Shown: positions 45,091-53,557 of the stretch, one piece after another
Position numbering within the stretch: position 1 is the stretch's first letter
Layout: each line of letters starts with the position of its first letter
Origin: Balneolaceae bacterium
GTDB taxonomy: Bacteria; Bacteroidota; Rhodothermia; Balneolales; Balneolaceae
Length of the DNA: 64,000 nt
Direction: 5' to 3'
Assembly: GCA_017643365.1 (NCBI GenBank)
Contig: JAEPNO010000001.1
Span: forward strand, 62,001 to 126,000
Translations under genes and position numbers: made by a program
The notes under the pieces: generated by a model
Told to the model about the DNA's origin: nothing
Database searches by the model: none
Seen by the model: the letters and a program-made list of their open reading frames with translations, nothing else

Positions 45091-45978
45091 TTATTGATGA
45101 CCTGAAATTTCTGCTTTTCGATGTGTTCTTTTAACCAATCCCTGTAACACTCTACCCGGACCAACTTCTACAAAAGAAGTAGCACCATTTTCAATCATGC
45201 CTTGGATAGTTTGTGTCCATCGCACCGGATTTAATAATTGATCAAGCACATTCGCTCTAATTTCTTCCGGGTCGGTAGTTGGCTTTGCCGTGAAATTACT
45301 GTAAACCGGACATTTTGGAGTATTGAACGTCGCGTTTTCAAGTTCCGATTTCAAACCATCGAATGCAGGTTGCATTAACGAAGAATGAAACGCACCTGAA
45401 ACAGGAAGTAATTTCGCCATTCGAGCACCGCGTTCTGTGGCAAGCTCAACAGCTTTTTCCACAGCTTCAACATATCCTGAAATCACTAACTGTCCCGGAC
45501 AGTTGTAATTTGCAGCCACTGCTTCTTTACCAATCATATCGGTTGCATCTGCACAAATTGCTTCAACAACTTCATCTTCCATTCCGATGATTGCTGCCAT
45601 CGTTCCCGGGTTATCAGTACCTGCTTTTTGCATTAACTGCCCACGTTTACGAACAATCTTAAGAGCACTTTCAAAATCAAGTGCGCCACAGGCAACTAAG
45701 GCTGAAAATTCGCCTAAACTGTGCCCTGCCACCATATCCGGTGATGCATCAAGCGTGTTATAAAGTGCAACAGAGTGCAAGAAAATAGCCGGTTGCGTAA
45801 ATTCTGTTTGTTTTAAGGTTTCTTCAGGTCCTTCGAACATGATCGAGGTCAGGTCGATGCCAAGTACCTCATTCGCACGTTCACAAAGAGCTTTAAACGC
45901 TTCATTATTCTCGTAATGATCTTTGCCCATGCCCACAAATTGGGAACCCTGCCCCGGAAATAAATAAGCTGTACTCAT
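45091..45978 (-). CDS. fabD: malonyl-CoA:ACP transacylase
   Basis: Transfers malonyl from CoA to ACP to supply elongation units. The 295-aa chain has the N-terminal FPGQGSQFVGMG, nucleophile Ser in VAGHSLGEFSAL, Arg in VRKRGQLMQ and the catalytic His in SGAFHSSLM. It starts 1 nt after the fabH stop. Standard length. Confidence 0.97.
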   Translation of the reverse strand: MSTAYLFPGQGSQFVGMGKDHYENNEAFKALCERANEVLGIDLTSIMFEGPEETLKQTEFTQPAIFLHSVALYNTLDASPDMVAGHSLGEFSALVACGALDFESALKIVRKRGQLMQKAGTDNPGTMAAIIGMEDEVVEAICADATDMIGKEAVAANYNCPGQLVISGYVEAVEKAVELATERGARMAKLLPVSGAFHSSLMQPAFDGLKSELENATFNTPKCPVYSNFTAKPTTDPEEIRANVLDQLLNPVRWTQTIQGMIENGATSFVEVGPGRVLQGLVKRTHRKAEISGHQ

Positions 45979-45979
45979 C

Positions 45980-46969
45980 TTACATACTCCATTTTACATA
46001 GGTAGCGCCCCAGGTGAATCCACCCCCGAAAGCGGCTAACACAAGATTGTCACCTTTATTCAATTTATTCTTCCAATCGTACAAGCAAAGTGGAATGGTA
46101 CCTGCAGTAGTATTTCCATATTTGTTGATGTTGATCATCACTTTATCAGAAGTTACGCCCATTCTATTTGCAGTAGCTTCGATAATGCGCAAGTTTGCTT
46201 GATGAGGAACCAACCAATCTACATCATCTGCAGTAAGATTGTTTTTCTTCATGATTTCCAAAGAAACATCAGCCATTCCCATGGTGGCTTTTTTGAAAAC
46301 AGCTCGTCCATCTTGGGTGATGTAATGCTGTCTCGCAGCCACAGTTTCTGCGGTTGCCGGATTTAATGATCCACCGGCATGCTGATATAAACTGCAATTG
46401 GTATCGCCTTCGGTGTGATGGATGCTGTTTATAATTCCTGTATCGTCGTCAGATTCTTCCAAAATTACAGCTCCTGCCCCATCACCAAACAAAATACATG
46501 TGTTTCTATCGGTGTAATCCAAAATCGACGACATCTTATCAGCACCGATTACCAGAACTTTCTTTGCGTTACCGGCTTCTATAAAGGATGCGCCGGTTGA
46601 AAGAGCGTAAAGAAATCCTGAGCACGCAGCAGATAAATCGAATGCGAAAGCGTTTTTTGCCCCGATCATTTCCTGTACTAAACATGCGGTAGCCGGGAAT
46701 AAATAGTCGGGGGTTACAGTGGCCAAAACTACAAGATCAATTTCCAAAGGGTCAACACTGGCTTCTTCCAATGCTTCTTTTGCAGCTTCTGCACCCATAA
46801 AAGCAGTTGCTTTATCTGGGTCTTTTAAAATTCGACGTTCGCTTATCCCGGTTCGGGTTCTGATCCATTCATCGTTTGTGTCTACCATTTTCTCGAGCTC
46901 GAAATTGGTTAGACGATACTCTGGAAGATAATGCCCTACAGCAGATATCTTTGCTCGTTTAATGCTCAT
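45980..46969 (-). CDS. fabH: beta-ketoacyl-ACP synthase III
   Basis: Initiates fatty-acid synthesis by condensing acetyl- or branched acyl-CoA with malonyl-ACP. The 329-aa chain has the Cys-His-Asn triad: Cys in LSAACSGFLYAL, His in WLVPHQANLRI and Asn in YGNTTAGTIP. The C-terminal GGGFTWGA loop is conserved. Primer preference (straight or branched) cannot be read from sequence. Confidence 0.97.
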   Translation of the reverse strand: MSIKRAKISAVGHYLPEYRLTNFELEKMVDTNDEWIRTRTGISERRILKDPDKATAFMGAEAAKEALEEASVDPLEIDLVVLATVTPDYLFPATACLVQEMIGAKNAFAFDLSAACSGFLYALSTGASFIEAGNAKKVLVIGADKMSSILDYTDRNTCILFGDGAGAVILEESDDDTGIINSIHHTEGDTNCSLYQHAGGSLNPATAETVAARQHYITQDGRAVFKKATMGMADVSLEIMKKNNLTADDVDWLVPHQANLRIIEATANRMGVTSDKVMININKYGNTTAGTIPLCLYDWKNKLNKGDNLVLAAFGGGFTWGATYVKWSM

Positions 46970-46982
46970 AGATAGAGATTGA

Positions 46983-47966
46983 TCAGTTTAGAGATGCAAC
47001 TATTTTGCCGTTAATATCACTTTCAATACAGTCAACGGCGGCTTTAATCATATTTTTTATAGCCGGTGCAGAACTACCACCATGTCCAACAATACTTACC
47101 CCATTTACTCCAAGAAATGGTAAGCCACCAACGTTTTCGTAATTAAAAGGATTTAAAGCAGTTTTTAAAACTTTTTGAACGCTTTTCATTTCTTTTTCTT
47201 CAAGTTGAACCTGAGAAAATGCAGAATGCACCATTTTAAATAAAGCGTCAGGAATGGATTCACCGAATTTTAGCAAGATATTACCCACCATGCCATCGGT
47301 AATAAAAATATCAGCTTTGGCAGGAAATACATCACGACCTTCAACATTGCCCACAAAACCCTCGATGGATTTTAAAGCAGCGTGAATTTCTTTGGTTGTT
47401 TCAGTGCCTTTTTCGTCTTCTTCGCCTACGTTCATTAAGCCAACTTTAGGCGATGAAATCCCCATTACAGCTGAACTATAAACTTGAGCCATCTTAGCAA
47501 ACTGAACTGCCATTTCCGGCTTAAGCTCCAAATTTGCACCGGCATCAACTAATAGCCTAAATCCTTTTAACGTAGGGAAGTAAGCGGCAATGGTTGGTCG
47601 GGAAACGCCTTCCAGTTTACCTAATATAAATGTAGATGCCGCTAATAAAGCGCCGGTATTTCCGGCAGAAACGAATGCATGGCACTTACCGGCTTTGTGC
47701 ATGCCAAGTCCAATGGTAATGGACGAATTTCGTTTATTTTTTACTGCGGATGAAGGAGACTCTTCCATGCCAATGATTTCAGGAGCGTCTTGCACATGTA
47801 CACGATCTTTGTCGTACTCATGCTTAGCGAGCTCTTCACGAATCATAGCCTCGGGACCAACAAAAATTATCTGCAGAGTTGGGTATTCTGCCATAGCAAG
47901 AATCCCACCTTCAACAGGGTTTGCTGGAAAAAAATCACCGCCGGCTGCATCTACAGCAATAACCAT
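46983..47966 (-). CDS. plsX: phosphate acyltransferase PlsX
   Basis: Converts acyl-ACP to acyl-phosphate, the first step of the PlsX/PlsY route to phosphatidic acid. The 327-aa chain begins VIAVDAAGGDFFP and contains AFVSAGNTGALLAAS, GANLELKPEMAVQFA and DGMVGNILLKFGE, all PlsX landmarks. It lies 4 nt after rpmF and 13 nt before fabH, the conserved order of this operon. Confidence 0.97.
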   Translation of the reverse strand: MVIAVDAAGGDFFPANPVEGGILAMAEYPTLQIIFVGPEAMIREELAKHEYDKDRVHVQDAPEIIGMEESPSSAVKNKRNSSITIGLGMHKAGKCHAFVSAGNTGALLAASTFILGKLEGVSRPTIAAYFPTLKGFRLLVDAGANLELKPEMAVQFAKMAQVYSSAVMGISSPKVGLMNVGEEDEKGTETTKEIHAALKSIEGFVGNVEGRDVFPAKADIFITDGMVGNILLKFGESIPDALFKMVHSAFSQVQLEEKEMKSVQKVLKTALNPFNYENVGGLPFLGVNGVSIVGHGGSSAPAIKNMIKAAVDCIESDINGKIVASLN

Positions 47967-47970
47967 GGTA

Positions 47971-48153
47971 TTAAGCGTTTGCTGCGTTTACTACCTGGCG
48001 TCCTCTATAATATCCGCATGAAGCGCATGCGTGGTGGTAACGGTGCATTTCGCCACAATTAGAACATTTTGCAAGTGTTACATCTGCAATTGCGTGATGT
48101 GAACGTCGCTTATCTCTTCTGGCTTTTGATGTCTTTCGTTTTGGATGTGCCAT
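47971..48153 (-). CDS. rpmF: 50S ribosomal protein L32
   Basis: A 60-aa basic ribosomal protein beginning AHPKRKTSKARRDKRR, the L32 signature. Two cysteine pairs (KCSNCGE and CASCGYY) form a zinc ribbon, so this is the zinc-containing (C+) form. It sits between yceD and plsX, as in many bacteria where L32 is co-transcribed with fatty-acid genes. Confidence 0.97.
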   Translation of the reverse strand: MAHPKRKTSKARRDKRRSHHAIADVTLAKCSNCGEMHRYHHACASCGYYRGRQVVNAANA

Positions 48154-48162
48154 TATCTATAA

Positions 48163-48669
48163 CTATTTATTCTTTAAATCTTTCAATGCTTCCCATCTCG
48201 GATCAATAGCATCCTCTTCATCGTCATCAGTTTCGCCAAACGACTCTGCAACGAATTCCTTAGGATTGCCATCCTCATCCAAAAAACGGGGATGTAATTT
48301 CTTTACCGGTAAATGAACTAATAATGTATCAAGAACATCTTGTTCTATACTAATTTCATTCCTTTGGTGATCTATGGTTCTGATGGCGCCTCGATTGTCT
48401 TCCGATTCTTCGGTCTCGTCGAATTTAAATAGAATTTCGTAAGGCCGTTCTACCTCGTAATCAAAAGGTTCGAGCGAACGATCGCAAATTAATTCCAATG
48501 TAGCCTTAATATCGAGTTCAGCACGGATAAAACGTGGGTTTTTATCAAAATTGATTTCCACATTTCCCTGCTTCAAACTAACATCACCGAGGTCTAACGA
48601 ACCGGGAGTAATCTGTATCGATTTTTGGCTTTTGCCATCAGGTATTTCAAAGATCTTAAAGGTAAACAT
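48163..48669 (-). CDS. yceD: DUF177 (YceD-like) protein
   Basis: A 168-aa DUF177 protein. The conserved core is LELICDRSLEPFDYEVERP with one Cys, followed by a hydrophobic strand and an acidic tail (DDDEEDAIDPRWEALKDLK). The family is almost always encoded next to rpmF. In plants and E. coli it has been tied to 23S rRNA accumulation. The function here is assumed by neighbourhood. Confidence 0.9.
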   Translation of the reverse strand: MFTFKIFEIPDGKSQKSIQITPGSLDLGDVSLKQGNVEINFDKNPRFIRAELDIKATLELICDRSLEPFDYEVERPYEILFKFDETEESEDNRGAIRTIDHQRNEISIEQDVLDTLLVHLPVKKLHPRFLDEDGNPKEFVAESFGETDDDEEDAIDPRWEALKDLKNK

Positions 48670-48722
48670 AGTTCATTTACTTTACAGCTTACAAAGATAA
48701 GGAACTTAGCCTTGTAGTACAA

Positions 48723-49385
48723 TTAGTTAAATAATCCGTACAAGCGTTGCTCAATAAGTGCGATGATCTTACCAAGATCCTCCGGATCGTTAACAAAATC
48801 AAGATCATCGGTATCAATAATCAACTTCTCATACGGGTATCTGTCGATCCAATCTTCGTATAAACGATTTAATCTTTCCAGATAATCAATGCGTATGGTG
48901 TTTTCGTAATCTCTACCACGCTGTTGAATTTGCCGTACCAACGTTGGAACCTGAGCTCGCAAATAAATTAGCAAATCCGGCGGCTTCAGGTAGTGGCTCA
49001 TCTCATGAAACAACGCCTCGTAATTTGCGAAATCACGATCACTCATCAAATTCATTTCGTGCAGGTTTTTTGCGAAAATCTCTACATCCTCATAGATAGT
49101 TCTATCCTGAATGAGGCTGATTTGTTGCTCGAGCATTTCCTTTTGATGCCTAAATCGACTCGAAAGAAAATAAATTTGAAGATTGAAACTCCAGCGAAGC
49201 ATGTCTTCATAGAAATCAGCTAAATATGGGTTGTCATCTACCGATTCGTAAAAGGCTTCCCAGTTAAAATGTTTAGCTAACAAGCCTGTTAACGACGACT
49301 TCCCTGCCCCGATATTACCGGCTACAGCAATATATTTTGATTTTTTTTGTTCCTGCACGTCTGATAATTTATTAGTCTTTGCCAA
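48723..49385 (-). CDS. deoxynucleoside kinase
   Basis: Phosphorylates deoxynucleosides for salvage, 220 aa. The P-loop GNIGAGKSSL is at about 23-32, the ERS/DRT-type motif is QDRTIYEDVEIFA, and the C-terminal LIIDTDDLDF is typical of the dGK/dCK/dNK family. The 5' end is uncertain. The longest frame starts with TTG, overlapping the end of pgi by 14 nt; an alternative GTG start 27 nt later (at 49358) would still keep the P-loop. Substrate preference is not determinable. Confidence 0.92.
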   Translation of the reverse strand: MAKTNKLSDVQEQKKSKYIAVAGNIGAGKSSLTGLLAKHFNWEAFYESVDDNPYLADFYEDMLRWSFNLQIYFLSSRFRHQKEMLEQQISLIQDRTIYEDVEIFAKNLHEMNLMSDRDFANYEALFHEMSHYLKPPDLLIYLRAQVPTLVRQIQQRGRDYENTIRIDYLERLNRLYEDWIDRYPYEKLIIDTDDLDFVNDPEDLGKIIALIEQRLYGLFN

Positions 49386-50661
49386 GTAATCGATACATGG
49401 CTTTTTTATAATCCTCTACGCCCGGCTGGTTAAATGGATTAACGCCTAAGCTATATACGAATACACCTGTCGATAATTCGTAAAAATAGATGAGTTCGCC
49501 AAGATTTTCGGCATTCAACGCATCTATTGTTAAGTTGATGATAGGCACATTGCCATCCTGATGCGCTTCCGTGGTACCGAGTCTTGCCTTCTTGTTTATA
49601 TCATGAAACGACTTCCCGGCAAGATAATTCAGCTTATCATCGTCACCTTCCAACTCTTCAACTTCGATCTTAGAAAACGAATTTTCAACAATTAAAAAGG
49701 TTTCCATCAGGCTGCGTTTTCCCTGTTGGATAAACTGGCCTAAACTGTGTAAATCGGTTGAGAATGAAGCCACTGCAGGAAAAATTCCTTTTCCTTCTTT
49801 TCCTTCACTTTCGCCCATAAGTTGTTGAATCCAGCCGCCAAACGATGCCAATTCCGGCTCAAAACAAGATATCACATCAATCGTTTTACCGGCTTTATGG
49901 AGTGCGTTTCTTAACGAAGTGTATTCGATAATGTCTTCGTTGTCTTCTTCGTAACGATTATACGCCGCTACTGCCCCGTAGAACAGTGCTTTAATATCAA
50001 TTCCGGCAACAGCAATAGGGATTAAGCCAACCGGGGTTAGCACCGAAAAGCGACCACCAATATCGTTTGGAATTACAAACTTCCGGTATCCTTTGGCGTC
50101 AATCAACTGATTTAGAATCCCACCTTCTTCGCTGGTTGTGCAGATGATATGCTTCGATGCATCATCACTATACATTTCTTCCATCAGCTTGCGAATAGCT
50201 CTGAAAGAAAGCGCCGTTTCTAAGGTCGATCCCGATTTAGAAATTACATTTAAATATACCTGTTTTTGGCTACCATCAGCTTTTGGTGCTTGGATGTATT
50301 GCAATAATTCTTGCAGGTACTTTCCACCCATGTGGTGGCCGGCATAAATAATTTCCGGACCATTTGAACTAAAATGAGACGATAGAGCATCGATAACAGC
50401 TTTAGCGCCTAAGTATGAGCCACCAATTCCACATACAATAAAAATATCTGCTTCTTTTCTGATGGAAGCTGCAAGGCTGTCAATTTCTTCTAATATGGCA
50501 TCATTCGGATCAGCCAGGATATCTCGCCAACCTAACCATTCTGAGCCTGGACCTGATTTATCCGCTACTTGTTTGTATCCAAGCGTTGTTTTGCCGTGTG
50601 CAGTAATATAATCTTCGTCGGAGATGAAAGATCGCGCGATCTTTACGTCACATGTAATCAT
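49372..50661 (-). CDS. pgi: glucose-6-phosphate isomerase
   Basis: Interconverts glucose-6-phosphate and fructose-6-phosphate. The 429-aa chain is the shorter bacterial form. Landmarks are ISKSGSTLETALSFR, IGGRFSVLTPVGL, QQGKRSLMETFLIVEN and the C-terminal GVNPFNQPGVEDYKKAM with its conserved Lys. It follows pfkA by 2 nt, so consecutive glycolytic steps are co-expressed. Confidence 0.97.
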   Translation of the reverse strand: MITCDVKIARSFISDEDYITAHGKTTLGYKQVADKSGPGSEWLGWRDILADPNDAILEEIDSLAASIRKEADIFIVCGIGGSYLGAKAVIDALSSHFSSNGPEIIYAGHHMGGKYLQELLQYIQAPKADGSQKQVYLNVISKSGSTLETALSFRAIRKLMEEMYSDDASKHIICTTSEEGGILNQLIDAKGYRKFVIPNDIGGRFSVLTPVGLIPIAVAGIDIKALFYGAVAAYNRYEEDNEDIIEYTSLRNALHKAGKTIDVISCFEPELASFGGWIQQLMGESEGKEGKGIFPAVASFSTDLHSLGQFIQQGKRSLMETFLIVENSFSKIEVEELEGDDDKLNYLAGKSFHDINKKARLGTTEAHQDGNVPIINLTIDALNAENLGELIYFYELSTGVFVYSLGVNPFNQPGVEDYKKAMYRLLGKD

Positions 50662-50663
50662 AA

Positions 50664-51653
50664 TTATCTAAGAAGTTTTGCGAGTTGTACCAGAGTGTAG
50701 TCCAGATTTTTTTTCTTGGAAACAGCCACTCTCATTGGTGTGATTTTAAGTGAATTGTTAACGATTCCCACCATTATCTCGCTATGGCCTTCGAGTAATA
50801 CTTTTACAGCGGCTGCCCCTAACCTACTTGCCAGCACACGATCTCGGGCTGTTGGAGAACCACCTCGTTGGGTATGCCCTAAAATACAAACACGTACATC
50901 GTATTGCGCGAAATCACCTTTGATATTTTCAGCAAGTTTAAGTGCCCCACCGGTTTCGTCTCCTTCGGCAACAACCACTAAACTACTACGCTTTTGCTCC
51001 TGCAACATATTTTTTAGCAGGGTCTTCACCTCGCTGATGTTCGTCAATTCTTCGGGTAAAAGGGCAAGCTCGGCCCCACCTGCAATAGAAGTTTCCAAAG
51101 CAATAAAACCGGCATCGCGCCCCATCACTTCAACCAAAAACATACGTTCGTGTGCATCAGCGGTGTCACGAATTTTATCGATGGCTTCGGTTGCTGTGTT
51201 TAGTGCTGTATCATAACCGATGGTTTCATCAGTCCCTATGATGTCGTTATCGATGGTGGCAGGAATTCCAACAACGTTGATTCCATGCTCTTTGCTAAGA
51301 ATGTTAGCACCGGTAAATGTGCCGTCACCACCTATAACAACTAGGGCATCAATCCCTTTTTCTTTTAGATTTGCTGCGGCTTTGGCGCGACCTTCTTCTG
51401 TTCGAAACTCTTTAGATCGGGCAGATTTAAGAATGGTACCACCTCTTTGAATGATATTGGAAACATCGTAGGTTTTAAATTCCTTAAACTCTCCGTCTAT
51501 TAGCCCTTGGTATCCACGAAAAACAGCATGAACTGTAATTGAATTTGCTGCTGCACTGCGAACTACAGCACGAACGGCAGCATTCATTCCCGGTGAATCC
51601 CCTCCACTTGTAAGAACGGCTATTGATTTTACTTCGGTAATTGGGTCAAGCAT
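50664..51653 (-). CDS. pfkA: ATP-dependent 6-phosphofructokinase
   Basis: Commits fructose-6-phosphate to glycolysis. The 329-aa chain has GGDSPGMNAAVRAVVR (ATP site), IGGDGTFTGA, and TIDNDIIGTDETIGYDTA with the catalytic Asp. EVMGRDAGFIAL and HTQRGGSPTARDR bind sugar phosphate. GGDGT rather than GGDDS at the ATP site fits the ATP-dependent rather than the PPi-dependent enzyme. First gene of a run with pgi, divergent from the polyprenyl synthase. Confidence 0.97.
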   Translation of the reverse strand: MLDPITEVKSIAVLTSGGDSPGMNAAVRAVVRSAAANSITVHAVFRGYQGLIDGEFKEFKTYDVSNIIQRGGTILKSARSKEFRTEEGRAKAAANLKEKGIDALVVIGGDGTFTGANILSKEHGINVVGIPATIDNDIIGTDETIGYDTALNTATEAIDKIRDTADAHERMFLVEVMGRDAGFIALETSIAGGAELALLPEELTNISEVKTLLKNMLQEQKRSSLVVVAEGDETGGALKLAENIKGDFAQYDVRVCILGHTQRGGSPTARDRVLASRLGAAAVKVLLEGHSEIMVGIVNNSLKITPMRVAVSKKKNLDYTLVQLAKLLR

Positions 51654-51760
51654 AATTAAATACTTATTTGTGATAATGAGTGAGAAAAACGCCTTAATTT
51701 TTTGTTAGGATTATTAACTAACTTAAGGCAGCCAAGTTTAAGAAAATTTGAACACAATTA

Positions 51761-52780
51761 ATGATCGATACTGCAGTACTAGAAAGAATTAATTCAGATA
51801 CAGTGTCTAGAAAGTCTCTTGATGAAATTACTGAGCCGGTAAAAGCTCATCTGGAGGAATTTCGTGGTTTTTTCCGCGAAACGATCAAAACGGATGTGTT
51901 CCTGCTCGATAAAATATTACGATACCTGAGCAAACAAAAAGGCAAGGAAGTTCGACCCATGTTGGTGTTTATGTCGGCGAATTTGTTCGGCAATATCAAC
52001 CAAAAAAGTCATGTAGCTGCAACTATGATCGAATTGTTGCACACAGCTACTTTAATTCACGATGATGTAGTGGATGAAGCCAATTCACGACGCGGTTTTG
52101 TGAGCATTAATAAAATCTGGAAAAACAAAGCAGGCGTACTGCTGGGTGATTTCCTGCTCGCCAAAGGCCTTCAGGTAGCGCTGCATCACAAAGAATATCG
52201 AATGCTTGAGATTCAATCGAAAGCAGTGCAGAAAATGAGCGAAGGTGAGCTTAGACAGCTCAAAACTGCCGGTTTATTTAATATGACGGAAGAGCGCTAT
52301 TTTCAGATCATCTCCGAAAAAACAGCGAGCTTGATATCAACATGTTGTGAGGTTGGTGCTGTTTCATCTACCGATAATATAGAGCATCAACTTATTATGC
52401 GTGATGTTGGCATGTTCGTGGGTATCGCTTTCCAAATTCGTGATGATTTATTCGATTACGGCAAGTACGATATCGGCAAACCTAAGCGCAATGATATTCA
52501 AGAGCGTAAAGTCACACTCCCCTTGATCAAAGCTATTGAACATGCCGACAAAAAGGAAGGTGTGAGAATTCGGGCGTTAATGAAGAAGCGTAAGAAATCG
52601 TCGAAGGATGTTGAACGAATTGTTGAGTTTGTGCATGCTAATGGTGGGATGGAATACGCCAAAAAAACGATGTATCAATACGCAAATCAGGCTATCGAAA
52701 AGTTAGAATTGCTACCTCCATCTCCTCATACTGCCGATTTTGTAGATTTAATTCATTACATCATCACCAGGAAGAAGTAA
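51761..52780 (+). CDS. polyprenyl diphosphate synthase
   Basis: Trans-prenyltransferase of 339 aa that extends farnesyl diphosphate to a long chain for quinones. The first Asp-rich motif is LIHDDVVDEANSRRG and the second is QIRDDLFDYG, with GKEVRPMLVF binding substrate. Small residues before the first motif (HTATLIHDD) suggest a long-chain product as in IspB/HepT-type enzymes, but chain length is not assigned. The next gene begins directly after its stop codon. Confidence 0.93.
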   Translation: MIDTAVLERINSDTVSRKSLDEITEPVKAHLEEFRGFFRETIKTDVFLLDKILRYLSKQKGKEVRPMLVFMSANLFGNINQKSHVAATMIELLHTATLIHDDVVDEANSRRGFVSINKIWKNKAGVLLGDFLLAKGLQVALHHKEYRMLEIQSKAVQKMSEGELRQLKTAGLFNMTEERYFQIISEKTASLISTCCEVGAVSSTDNIEHQLIMRDVGMFVGIAFQIRDDLFDYGKYDIGKPKRNDIQERKVTLPLIKAIEHADKKEGVRIRALMKKRKKSSKDVERIVEFVHANGGMEYAKKTMYQYANQAIEKLELLPPSPHTADFVDLIHYIITRKK

Positions 52781-53557
52781 GTGTCGGCAGAGCATTTATT
52801 TATATCTGATGTTCATTTAGGCGCTCATCCGCCAAAAAAAGAAGCTGAAATTGAACATTCGCTAATCTGCCTCATAAAATATGCCATCAGAAATAAAGCA
52901 AAACTGTACGTTCTCGGCGATTTATTTGATTACTGGATGGAGTTTCCAAATTCTGATTTTATCCCACAAGTAGGCAAACCGGTACTTGAAGCTTTTAAAA
53001 ACTACAATACTGAGGTTGGTCAATGTTTGTTTGTAACCGGTAATCATGATAATTGGACGCGCGGGTATTTTAAATCACTCGGTTTTGATGTTGAGCCAAA
53101 CTTTCGATCACTCCAAATATTTGACAGAAATGTGCTTGTTATGCACGGTGATGGACATTGGCAGAATCATCCATCACTCTCAAGACCGCTATTGCATCGC
53201 ATTTTGCGTTCAAAGTTATTTCTTATGGTGTACCAAGGCATTTTGCCCAAAAGTGTTGCGATTAACCTTATGCGACTTTTTTCAAACACTACTCGTAAAA
53301 TTGATGATAAAGATCCTAACCCGTTGAATAACAATGCTAAGTTCATTTTGGAACAATCGGAGGTTAACGTAGTATTGAGCGGACACGATCACATACCGAG
53401 GGTGGAAACTTTTAATTCAGGTTTGTATATAAATCTAGGTACCTTTTTCCATCATGGCACGTTAGTACGAGGGTTTGAAAATTCCTTCGATTTAGTGCAT
53501 TGGGACGCCGAATCGAGCACATTTACTTCATTTGAAAAACATCATCAACACTCATGA
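52781..53557 (+). CDS. lpxH: UDP-2,3-diacylglucosamine diphosphatase (LpxH-like)
   Basis: Calcineurin-type phosphoesterase of 258 aa, most likely the lipid A pathway enzyme that makes lipid X. Dinuclear-metal motifs are FISDVHLGAH (DxH), VLGDLFDYW (GD), VTGNHDNW (GNHD), VMHGDGHW and LSGHDHIPR (GHxH). The start is GTG immediately after the upstream TAA. Its stop overlaps the penicillin-binding protein gene by 4 nt, linking lipid A and murein synthesis. Another phosphoesterase function is possible but less likely. Confidence 0.85.
   Translation: MSAEHLFISDVHLGAHPPKKEAEIEHSLICLIKYAIRNKAKLYVLGDLFDYWMEFPNSDFIPQVGKPVLEAFKNYNTEVGQCLFVTGNHDNWTRGYFKSLGFDVEPNFRSLQIFDRNVLVMHGDGHWQNHPSLSRPLLHRILRSKLFLMVYQGILPKSVAINLMRLFSNTTRKIDDKDPNPLNNNAKFILEQSEVNVVLSGHDHIPRVETFNSGLYINLGTFFHHGTLVRGFENSFDLVHWDAESSTFTSFEKHHQHS

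Noticed and set aside
45084-45164. Upstream extension of fabG by 27 residues
   Set aside because: The extension overlaps fabD by 74 nt and is not similar to FabG; the internal ATG fits the family length.
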